Below, one piece after another: positions 1 through 5,486 of a stretch of DNA of 9,038 nucleotides. The DNA comes from Bacillota bacterium (GTDB lineage: Bacteria > Bacillota > Clostridia > Acetivibrionales > DSM-2933). Position 1 is the stretch's first letter; each line of letters opens with the position of its first letter. The position numbers were made by a program, and so were the translations under genes. The stretch lies in the NCBI GenBank assembly GCA_023441845.1, contig JAEZNF010000025.1, positions 1 through 9,038 on the forward strand. Reading direction: 5' to 3'. Under the pieces are notes generated by a model that was given only the letters and a program-made list of their open reading frames with translations, had not been told where the DNA came from and searched no databases.

Positions 1-701
1 ATAATTTTCCCCATTCCTTCCTGTCCAACAAGATTCTCTTTGGGAACTTTGCAGTCTTCAAAAAAGAGCTGACTGAAAGGCGAAGTCCTTAGCCCCATTT
101 TTTCTATTTTATGTGAACATATAAAACCAGGTGTGCCTTTTTCTACGACTAAACAGCTGATTTTATCCTTTTGGTCCAGGTTTTTAGCAAATACAAGAAC
201 CAGATCAGCCACATTTCCGTTTGTTATAAAAGTTTTGCATCCGTTAATAACGTAATAGTCACCCTTGTCCTCATAAGTGGTTGCCATACTGAAAGCATCC
301 GACCCTGACTCGGGCTCGGTCATTGCATGAACGCCAATAAGCTCACCGTTGCATAAACCGGGAAAATACTTTTCCTTTTGCTTTGGAGTACCGAAAGCAA
401 GGAGTGGCTGAACGCAGCTCCAGATGTGCGCATTTATCGAAAATATAATACCATTGTCACAAGTACCGTAACCAAGACCTTCCATAACAGAAATGCAGGA
501 CAAAAGATCTAAACCCAAGCCGCCATACTCCTCAGGTACAATAAGCCCCTGAACGCCAAAATCTGCATATGTCTTCCATAAGTCTCTGGAAAATTCACTG
601 TTACGGTCACGTTCTATTGAATCGGGCATATTTGCTTTCCGTGCAAATTCTATAGCTTGCTTCTTTAACTCTTCCTGCTCCTTTGACCATCCAAAATCCA
701 T
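1..701 (-). CDS. Acyl-CoA (acyl-ACP) dehydrogenase, partial
   Basis: Flavin-dependent dehydrogenase of the acyl-CoA dehydrogenase family, which introduces an alpha,beta double bond into an acyl thioester. It starts at the ATG at 701, preceded by AAGGAGG (709-715) with 7 bases of spacing, and runs off the left edge after 233 codons, while the family is usually about 380 residues. Visible are the N-terminal helical domain (LIVPEEYGGLGLD near 53-65) and the middle beta domain with the FAD/substrate motif MTEPESGSDA (127-136), then ITNG (159-162). The C-terminal helical domain and catalytic glutamate are outside the window. It lies 36 bases after the acyl carrier protein gene, so they are probably co-transcribed. 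By analogy with FkbI/FkbJ-type pairs in polyketide pathways I infer that it oxidises a carrier-bound acyl group. Family is certain; substrate is unknown. Confidence 0.93.
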   Translation of the reverse strand, partial: MDFGWSKEQEELKKQAIEFARKANMPDSIERDRNSEFSRDLWKTYADFGVQGLIVPEEYGGLGLDLLSCISVMEGLGYGTCDNGIIFSINAHIWSCVQPLLAFGTPKQKEKYFPGLCNGELIGVHAMTEPESGSDAFSMATTYEDKGDYYVINGCKTFITNGNVADLVLVFAKNLDQKDKISCLVVEKGTPGFICSHKIEKMGLRTSPFSQLFFEDCKVPKENLVGQEGMGKI

Positions 702-708
702 TATCTCT

Positions 709-715
709 CCTCCTT
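709..715 (-). promoter_or_regulatory. Ribosome binding site of the acyl-CoA dehydrogenase gene
   Basis: The minus strand reads AAGGAGG 7 bases before the ATG at 701. It fixes the start codon and lies in the short gap after the carrier protein stop codon. Confidence 0.85.
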
Positions 716-737
716 ACATTTCCGGTAGTATGACTTC

Positions 738-971
738 CTATTTTTGCTCTTCTTGTATAAATCGAACAATCTGATTAATTGAATCAAAGTTCTCCAAATT
801 GATTTTCCCTGCCGATATAGAAATTTCAAATGCTCGTTCAATATAATTTATCAGCTTCAAATGCCCCATAGATGTAATCAAGCCACTGCTGTAAAGAGGT
901 GTATTGTCTGTAACCTCAACTTCTCCATCCAATAAATTTTCAACTATATAGTTACGAATTTTTTCCATCAT
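738..971 (-). CDS. Free-standing acyl carrier protein
   Basis: Carrier protein of 77 residues that holds an acyl group on a 4'-phosphopantetheine arm. The attachment serine is Ser34 in LYSSGLITSMGHLKLI (26-41). The usual Asp-Ser-Leu is Thr-Ser-Met here, which resembles stand-alone carrier proteins of extender- or starter-unit pathways more than module-embedded ones. The start at 971 (MMEKIRNY) is chosen because GGAGG at 981-985 lies 9 bases upstream; a longer reading from 1019 adds 16 residues unlike a carrier protein and has no site of its own. ATG at 968 is equally in frame. The acyl-CoA dehydrogenase follows after 36 bases, suggesting that the loaded acyl group is its substrate. A 517-base structured gap precedes it. 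Confidence 0.88.
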   Translation of the reverse strand: MMEKIRNYIVENLLDGEVEVTDNTPLYSSGLITSMGHLKLINYIERAFEISISAGKINLENFDSINQIVRFIQEEQK

Positions 972-980
972 AATTGCATT

Positions 981-985
981 CCTCC
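981..985 (-). promoter_or_regulatory. Ribosome binding site of the acyl carrier protein gene
   Basis: GGAGG on the minus strand, 9 bases before the ATG at 971 and 12 before the one at 968. It argues against the upstream in-frame start at 1019. Confidence 0.75.
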
Positions 986-1061
986 AAAATATAATTTTGT
1001 ATAAGACATTGTTTCGCATTGTTTTACATAATTTAAATGTTTTTAATAAATATGCAAAAGC

Positions 1062-1104
1062 GATAACCCAATTATTACTGAATAAGCAGTAAAATTGAGT
1101 TATC
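1062..1104 (-). repeat. 18-bp hairpin upstream of the carrier protein gene
   Basis: GATAACCCAATT (1062-1073) faces AATTGAGTTATC (1093-1104), and TTACTG (1075-1080) faces CAGTAA (1087-1092), leaving a 6-base loop and one bulged base (1074). The single mismatch becomes a U-G wobble on the minus-strand RNA, so the fold is better on the strand that carries the genes. No U-run follows, so it is not an obvious terminator. It ends about 90 bases before the carrier protein start. Confidence 0.75.
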
Positions 1105-1164
1105 TGGTTTATCCAGCCTTTATGAACATATTAAGAAAACATTATTGCCCACAAAGTTCTATTT

Positions 1165-1207
1165 CCATACTTTATAGTAACATTCCGTTTGTTAATTGAA
1201 AGTATGG
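1165..1207. repeat. 9-bp perfect inverted repeat, 25-base loop
   Basis: CCATACTTT (1165-1173) and AAAGTATGG (1199-1207) are exact reverse complements. A run of six T follows on the plus strand at 1217-1222, but no plus-strand gene is present to terminate. Function unknown. Confidence 0.6.
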
Positions 1208-1352
1208 TTATATTCGGTTTTTTAGTGTCATTTTCTCAGGTATTGATTTAATGAATGCCTGCAAAGACAAATTACTTACCGCTGCCAGGAGACAAGTCTC
1301 CGCATTTCAACATGGTGAGCTTTCAAGGTATATTCTTCTAAAGAGCTCGTAG

Positions 1353-1395
1353 TTCGTAACACATCATTTTTATAGTTAATTCAATGTGTTACGAA
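1353..1395. repeat. 12-bp perfect inverted repeat, inner hairpin 1 of copy 1
   Basis: TTCGTAACACAT (1353-1364) and ATGTGTTACGAA (1384-1395) are exact reverse complements around a 19-base loop. It lies inside the basal stem of the structured element and has the same loop length as the neighbouring hairpin at 1413-1451. Confidence 0.85.
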
Positions 1396-1412
1396 TCTAC
1401 TTCCTTGATTTT

Positions 1413-1451
1413 GTGGTCCGTATACCCTGAATTTTATGCGTTACGGACCAC
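1413..1451. repeat. 10-bp perfect inverted repeat, inner hairpin 2 of copy 1
   Basis: GTGGTCCGTA (1413-1422) and TACGGACCAC (1442-1451) are exact reverse complements around a 19-base loop. The arm TGCGTTACGG resembles TGTGTTACGA of the preceding hairpin, so the two look like diverged tandem units whose stems have kept pairing. Confidence 0.85.
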
Positions 1452-1488
1452 TTGCTTAAAACAAACTTTTTAGAAGAATATTATGCAG

Positions 1489-3840
1489 TTATCCCTTATG
1501 GATAGCAGCAAAGCGTTGATTCAGCAAGTCTGCCGTTTCGCTCATCAGCTTCATTGCTATCTCATCGACATGCCGCTTTCTCCAATCCTCTAAAGATGTC
1601 CCTTTCACCCACTGGTTAAAAGCTCCTAAAGCCGGCCCGCAGTGAACCTGATAATCCACTCTCGATTCTTCGTCTCCGCTTAAAGCAAGACGTGTAGAAT
1701 ACCCGAAATACCATCTGAAAATCAGCGCCATTTTGTGTTTCGGGCTTTGTTCCGCCTTCTCCAACTCATGTGAAGGGTAATAAGATTTGATATCCTCATA
1801 TACTTTTTCGAAGCTGCGCTTGAAGTATTTTTCCTGAATTTGAGTTTTGGTCTTTTGGTCAATTTCATCTAAAGAATTATACTGACGGTATAATTCATAC
1901 AGTTTATTGGCACGCGCCGGGAAGAACAGCCCTTTCTTGAGCACCTGCACCTTGGCTCCGAGTTCGAACATATCTCCTGCAGGAGCATAATCCGTATCCT
2001 GAACATTCATCTGCTGCAATAAATCCTTTACCGAGTCACTGGTACCTGCTTCAACAGTACACTGGTTTATCGAGCCGGTTAGGATAAAGTCCGCACCAAG
2101 TATAAAAGCTGCTGCTGCCGCCTCAGGAGTACCGATACCGCCTGCCGCTCCAACACAGATTTTCTTAGAGTATTTGTACTTTTCCATCATATCACTGCGA
2201 AGTTTTATCAAGGCAGGCATTAGTGAATAGGGAGATCTGCCGTCGGTATGACCTCCGGAGTCAGCCTCAACGCATATATCGTTTGCCAATGGAATTTCTT
2301 TTAACAGACTTACTTCTTCAGATGAAATTTTATTCTCGCTTAAAAGCTTTGAAACAATACGCTCCGGTGCCGGACTTAAAAATGCTTCTGCAACCTCTGG
2401 TCTTGAAATTTTGGCAATAATTTTATTGGAAGCAACTACTTTTCCGTCTTTATCCCTGCTTAGACCTTTTGAAAGGTACTTTACCAAAGCAGGTGTTACG
2501 GTAAGGAATGCCGCCGCTTCAATTACCTTAACATTGTTTGCTAAAATTATGTCGATCAATTCTTCTTCCGTTTTTGGTTCATTGGGATTATGTACAACAT
2601 TAACTCCATAAGCCTGCTTTTTATTAAGTTTCTTTTGGATAAACTTAATATCGCTCTCAACCTGTGACAGTTCAACACCGCCAGTACCAAGAAAACCCAT
2701 CATCCCGGCCTTACCTATTTTTACAACCAATTCTTTCGAAGCAATTCCGCGGTACATGCCACCGGTCAGGTATGCATATTTTATATTATATTCCCTTTTA
2801 AAGTCTTCACTTCCAAGAGTCACGGCATTTATCCCGCTTGACACAGCTTCATCCGTATTATCGCTTTTTTCTTCATCAACTTCGATGCTTTCATCAACTG
2901 CACATGCAACCTCTTCCCGAGCATCAGCAGATGCCTCAGTTTCATCTGAAACATCCTCTTCGACTTCCTCCGCTTCATCTACAACAAGCGGCTCCGCTTC
3001 TCTCTGAATACTGCGCACCAGTCCTGCTACAGCCGTTCCTGGACCTACCTGGGTTATTTCAACAACTCCTTTGCCCATGATGTACCTTATGCTTTCGGTC
3101 CACTTAACGGAGTTTGTTATCTGTTCAGCCATATTCTTTTTAATCTCGGATTTTTTATAAGGTCTTGCACGCAAATTGGAAATAACAGAAATTTGTGGTG
3201 GTGCAAACTTAAATTGATTGATAAATTCTTCAAATCCTTCCTTGGAAGGTTGCATATACCTGGAATGAAACGCTCCGCTAACCTTCAATACTATATAACT
3301 TCTTACGCCTGCTGCTTCAAAGAATGGCTGAGCGCGTACTATATCATCTTTAGGGCCTGATATGGCTATTTGAGAAGGTGTATTGTAATTAGCTATGTCA
3401 ATACTATTCAGATCGTTTTCTTTTAATACTTCCTTTATTTTTTCTTCACTCATGCCAATAACAGCAGCCATTCCACCGCCGCTGGCCTTGCTCATCAATT
3501 CTCCTCTTTTTTTAACAATTCTTAATCCCGTTTCAAAGTCAAACACCTCGGCTGCCAACAGCGCATTATACTCCGCAAGGCTGTGGCCCGCTACAAAATC
3601 GGGCTTTATTTCGGTCTCCTTGATTTTTTTATAATACATAAGGGCATTTACTATATACAAGGCGGGTTGTGTATATTGGGTTTGGCCCAAGTTACCTTGA
3701 GGATCTTCCATACATAATTCTTTTATAGAATAACCTAATATTTCATCAGCTTTTGCAGTGAGTTCCTTGAATTCGTCAAAAAGTTCTCCACCCATGCCTT
3801 TTTGTTGTGAACCCTGGCCTGGAAATACATATGCTACCAT
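1489..3840 (-). CDS. Trans-acting malonyl acyltransferase fused to FMN-dependent enoyl reductase (PksE/PfaD type)
   Basis: Bifunctional cytosolic enzyme of 783 residues for a trans-AT polyketide synthase. Residues 1-285 form the acyltransferase that loads malonyl units onto carrier domains: GQGSQ (8-12), nucleophile Ser87 in GHSLAE, the malonate-binding arginine at Arg112 (KKRGEL), and catalytic His192 in the malonyl-type AFHS motif. Residues about 286-338 are an acidic, serine/alanine-rich linker. Residues about 339-783 are the 2-nitropropane dioxygenase-like enoyl reductase: GFLGTGGVE (382-390), SGGHTDGR (528-535), GAAGGIGTP (564-572), and [14 protein letters not shown] (588-601), matching the PfaD/PksE FMN-binding fold. 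The start at 3840 is preferred because [10 protein letters not shown] begins at the conserved acyltransferase N-terminus and GGTGG lies 5 bases upstream; upstream starts add up to 15 unconvincing residues. All key residues seen are intact. The domain order is the usual one for this fusion. Confidence 0.95.
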   Translation of the reverse strand: MVAYVFPGQGSQQKGMGGELFDEFKELTAKADEILGYSIKELCMEDPQGNLGQTQYTQPALYIVNALMYYKKIKETEIKPDFVAGHSLAEYNALLAAEVFDFETGLRIVKKRGELMSKASGGGMAAVIGMSEEKIKEVLKENDLNSIDIANYNTPSQIAISGPKDDIVRAQPFFEAAGVRSYIVLKVSGAFHSRYMQPSKEGFEEFINQFKFAPPQISVISNLRARPYKKSEIKKNMAEQITNSVKWTESIRYIMGKGVVEITQVGPGTAVAGLVRSIQREAEPLVVDEAEEVEEDVSDETEASADAREEVACAVDESIEVDEEKSDNTDEAVSSGINAVTLGSEDFKREYNIKYAYLTGGMYRGIASKELVVKIGKAGMMGFLGTGGVELSQVESDIKFIQKKLNKKQAYGVNVVHNPNEPKTEEELIDIILANNVKVIEAAAFLTVTPALVKYLSKGLSRDKDGKVVASNKIIAKISRPEVAEAFLSPAPERIVSKLLSENKISSEEVSLLKEIPLANDICVEADSGGHTDGRSPYSLMPALIKLRSDMMEKYKYSKKICVGAAGGIGTPEAAAAAFILGADFILTGSINQCTVEAGTSDSVKDLLQQMNVQDTDYAPAGDMFELGAKVQVLKKGLFFPARANKLYELYRQYNSLDEIDQKTKTQIQEKYFKRSFEKVYEDIKSYYPSHELEKAEQSPKHKMALIFRWYFGYSTRLALSGDEESRVDYQVHCGPALGAFNQWVKGTSLEDWRKRHVDEIAMKLMSETADLLNQRFAAIHKG

Positions 3841-3933
3841 TATTACCACCATTCCTTTTCCATAAATTAAATTGCTAAATATCAACTATCTGTAAATGCG
3901 ATCAAAATACTATACTTACTATTATTACTTTTT

Positions 3934-4046
3934 GGACAAAGAAAAGCAGATTTTTGGGAATCTCCCTTTTCAATTAAGGATATCTTCTCCGCTATACTGT
4001 TAGTACTTTTGATGACTCAGTAATTGAAAATCTTGCTGCTTTGTCC
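3934..4046 (-). repeat. Branched inverted repeat in the AT-ER leader
   Basis: GGACAAAG (3934-3941) pairs exactly with CTTTGTCC (4039-4046), and the pairing continues imperfectly through AGCA/TGCT. Inside are a small hairpin GGGAATCTCCC (3956-3966) and a 10-bp perfect stem TTTTCAATTA (3967-3976) with TAATTGAAAA (4021-4030). Together they form a three-way-junction-like fold about 95 bases before the AT-ER start. Neither strand shows a clean U-run after the outer stem, so a simple terminator is unlikely. A leader RNA or a mobile-element relic are both possible. Confidence 0.6.
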
Positions 4047-4065
4047 TTATTCTATATGTTCGCAT

Positions 4066-4089
4066 TTTGCATAAATTAATTTATGTAAA
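4066..4089. repeat. AT-rich palindrome, possible operator
   Basis: CATAAATTAATTTATG (4070-4085) is a perfect 16-base palindrome. Flanking TTT and AAA extend it across one G-T wobble. It lies upstream of the branched repeat and could be a protein-binding site, but AT-rich DNA yields such palindromes by chance more easily. Confidence 0.4.
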
Positions 4090-4306
4090 GCTGTACATGC
4101 AGTAAAAACTCAAATAAGCACTATTGCAAGTTTTTAAATGTAAGGGCACATCTAACTAATATTTTGGAAAAGTATCATTATTAAACTTTTAAAACCATAT
4201 TAAAATTATTTCTTTATACTATACAATGATTATTTCTATTCTCTACGATAACTCAACCTATTTATCAGGTTTACATTCCCCCTTTTAAATGTTGTTACAA
4301 ACATTC

Positions 4307-4430
4307 TATAATATTCTTCTATAAAAGTTCGTTTTTTGTAAACTTTTATAGAAAATATATCTTGAAACTCCCGGCGCTGATCTGCAAAGCCTTGCTGCTT
4401 GGCAGCGGCATGTTATATATTTGCAGTTCA
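4307..4430 (+). ncRNA. Structured RNA-like element, copy 2 (unassigned family)
   Basis: Plus-strand counterpart of the element at 1270-1490. The basal stem is ATATT, one bulged C, then TTCTATAAAAGTT (4317-4329), pairing with AACTTTTATAGAA and AATAT (4341-4358) around an 11-base loop. Two bases later comes CTTGAAA (4361-4367), then CGCTG, which can pair with the CAGCG of TGGCAGCGG (4400-4408), enclosing a short bulged hairpin. The start ATAATATTCTTCTA is nearly identical to copy 1, and the loop lacks the two tandem hairpins. It is opposite in strand to every intact gene here and points toward the AT pseudogene. Function and expression are unknown. Confidence 0.5.
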
Positions 4431-4514
4431 CTTTTATGAGCGTGTATTATTCTTACATATTCTCCATGTAGATGTCTTATTTCTACTATTATATGATTTT
4501 TCTTTATTATATTA

Positions 4515-4832
4515 TATTTTACATAAAACCCAGAAGGCTTTCCAGTAATTTTTTTACATTTATTATTAATTTCTATAAAATTTTTATTAAGTTAAATTAA
4601 TTCTTTCTCTTAGCCGAACCAAATTGTTCATACTATTGTTAAATTGTGTAATAGCAGGAAATATACTTGACGTCTTTCCGTTACCAAGATTTTGTCTGGC
4701 AAAATTCGGAAGAATACCTGAAGGCCCTAAATCCACCATATATATATTCATTTTGACTGTTCAGGCTTCCCAAGGCACCTTTGAAATCTATAGGCTCCCT
4801 TACAACACTCCAAAAAAGCTTCTGTCAAAATT
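4515..4832 (-). pseudogene. Decayed duplicate of the acyltransferase-like gene 3' end
   Basis: This stretch matches the last roughly 80 codons of the intact gene at 7890-8849, plus about 70 bases of its downstream flank (compare 4515-4586 with 7820-7889). The stop codon lies at 4587-4589, the equivalent place. The reading frame is broken by one inserted base near 4735-4742 (CCACCATA versus CCACATA) and one deleted base near 4812-4818 (run of A shortened). Similarity ends abruptly at about 4832, where transposase sequence begins, with a shared AAAATTT at the junction. The N-terminal three quarters, including the active-site serine, are absent. It is a partial duplication truncated by a mobile element or deletion and is not functional. 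Confidence 0.9.
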
Positions 4833-5109
4833 TACAAAACTCTTGAAGTCCTTGCCAAAGAGACAGATTATATTCAGTCCGCTCTGTATGAAAACAGTCT
4901 GAAGGTTTCCAAAAGAAATATCAATATATGAGATTATTTCCGCGCTTCGAGATATGGAATCCTTTTACATTAAAGGTGAAGGATATATTCCAACCTACAC
5001 TAGAAATGGTTTTACAGATGCTTTACATAAAGCGTTTGGTTTCCGTACGAGCTACGAAATTGTTACAACAAACATAATTAAAAAAGTTTTAAAAAACACA
5101 AAGAAATAA
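4830..5109 (+). pseudogene. Internally deleted transposase remnant, IS1634-like
   Basis: Frame one (4830 to about 4920) reads KTLEVLAKETDYIQSALYEN and continues to SKRNINI before a stop. A second frame (4921-5109) reads from SIYEIISALRDMESF through GEGYIPTYTRNGFTDALHKA and AFGFRTSYEIVT to a TAA at 5107-5109. The first part resembles the N-terminal third, and the second the extreme C-terminus, of IS1634/IS4-type DDE transposases. The catalytic core between them is missing and the frames are offset by one, so this is a dead internal-deletion derivative. The family name rests on my memory of the C-terminal motif and is moderately secure. It abuts the AT pseudogene on its left. Confidence 0.7.
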
Positions 5110-5138
5110 AAAAAGCACGCACTGGGAATATAAATACG

Positions 5139-5188
5139 AAATCCTGTACAACCTCTTATATCAAGGCTTTACAGGATTTTTATTTCGT
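5139..5188 (+). repeat. Inverted repeat after the transposase remnant
   Basis: AAATCCTGTA (5139-5148) and TACAGGATTT (5170-5179) are exact reverse complements. ACGAA and TTCGT further outside can also pair across a small interruption. The position just after the transposase stop, with following T-rich sequence, suits a terminator or the insertion-sequence end. The nearby TAAGTGTCAAA is a candidate end sequence but cannot be paired with a left end here. Confidence 0.5.
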
Positions 5189-5219
5189 CTAAGTGTCAAA
5201 TACGGAATTCTAAATCAAT

Positions 5220-5402
5220 TTATAGCATAGTGTTGAGAGGAATTTGGTTCTGCTCTATTCTACTGTCATTCCTCATTCCATTGCTCCTTGCTGCCATTCC
5301 TTTAATTCTACTCTTCATTTTAGCAACAGCTTTGGGATGGATTCTGACCCTTGCTTTCCCTCTATGCTGGTAAAACGTGAACCCAAGAAATTTTACCCCC
5401 AT
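5220..5402 (-). pseudogene. Group II intron reverse transcriptase/maturase fragment
   Basis: The minus strand encodes about 50 residues typical of bacterial group II intron reverse transcriptases: GVKFLGFTFYQHRGKARVRI, then HPKAVAKMKSRIKGMAARSN and GMRNDSRIEQNQI. This covers the FLGF block 7 and the start of the maturase (X) domain. Intact proteins continue with a conserved GW-containing region, absent here, and the catalytic YADD part upstream is also gone. An in-frame TAG lies just before the first ATG, so no start is meaningful. The last codons before the stop at 5220 look unrelated. I see no domain V RNA hairpin nearby, so the rest of the intron seems lost. It lies 84 bases after the radical SAM gene. 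Confidence 0.82.
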
Positions 5403-5449
5403 ATACTATAAGATCTAACTTGCCTGCTTTCTTTACTCCCATTGATAAC

Positions 5450-5479
5450 AAATAAATATAGTAAGCCATAAATTTATTT
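5450..5479 (-). terminator. Weak AT-rich hairpin after the radical SAM gene
   Basis: AAATAAAT (5450-5457) and ATTTATTT (5472-5479) can pair around a 14-base loop just beyond the radical SAM stop codon at 5487. The stem has no G-C pairs, so it is at best a weak terminator. Confidence 0.25.
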
Positions 5480-5486
5480 ACTTAAA

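Larger units (their letters stand above)
972..1488. other. 517-base non-coding gap rich in inverted repeats
   Basis: No credible coding region lies between the AT-ER stop codon and the carrier protein start. In minus-strand order the gap holds a long basal stem (1469-1481 with 1330-1342) enclosing two hairpins, then the motif pair shared with the copy near 4361-4408, then hairpins at 1165-1207 and 1062-1104, then the carrier protein ribosome binding site. I see no clear sigma-A promoter. The arrangement suggests a structured leader or intergenic RNA rather than random spacer. Confidence 0.7.
1270..1490 (-). ncRNA. Structured RNA-like element, copy 1 (unassigned family)
   Basis: Read on the minus strand, this element begins at the AT-ER stop codon. 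ATATTCTTCTAAA and its exact complement (plus positions 1469-1481 and 1330-1342) form a 13-bp basal stem. Two bases later comes CTTGAAA (1327-1321), then TGTTG, a hairpin GGAGACTTGTCTCC (1301-1288, with a possible CUUG tetraloop), then TGGCAGCGG (1287-1279). TGTTG can pair with CAGCG through wobbles. The copy at 4307-4430 has the same order and spacing (49 versus 48 bases from CTTGAAA through TGGCAGCGG) despite much sequence divergence between. Two additional hairpins (1353-1395 and 1413-1451) sit in the basal-stem loop only here. It resembles no riboswitch consensus I can recall. That it is transcribed, and what it does, is inference. Confidence 0.5.
3841..4300. other. Non-coding upstream region of the AT-ER gene
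   Basis: About 460 AT-rich bases without a credible gene. They contain the branched inverted repeat at 3934-4046 and a palindrome at 4066-4089, both positioned as leader or operator elements for the AT-ER gene. A minus-strand TTGCAA and TTTACT pair with 17-base spacing (plus positions about 4107-4135) is a weak promoter candidate matching the consensus at only 4 of 6 bases in each box. Confidence 0.5.

Noticed and set aside
2223..3634. Several plus-strand open frames of 65-83 codons
   Set aside because: They lie opposite the intact AT-ER gene, have low-complexity composition reflecting its acidic linker and codons, and show no ribosome binding site or domain.
4361..4408. Possible c-di-GMP-I or TPP riboswitch (GCAAAGCC, CTGATCTG)
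   Set aside because: The matching words occur only in copy 2, the rest of either consensus is missing, and copy 1 lacks them although it shares the architecture.
4624..4902. Plus-strand open frame of 92 codons
   Set aside because: It is antisense to the AT pseudogene and then runs into transposase sequence in another frame, so it is a chance reading of two relics.
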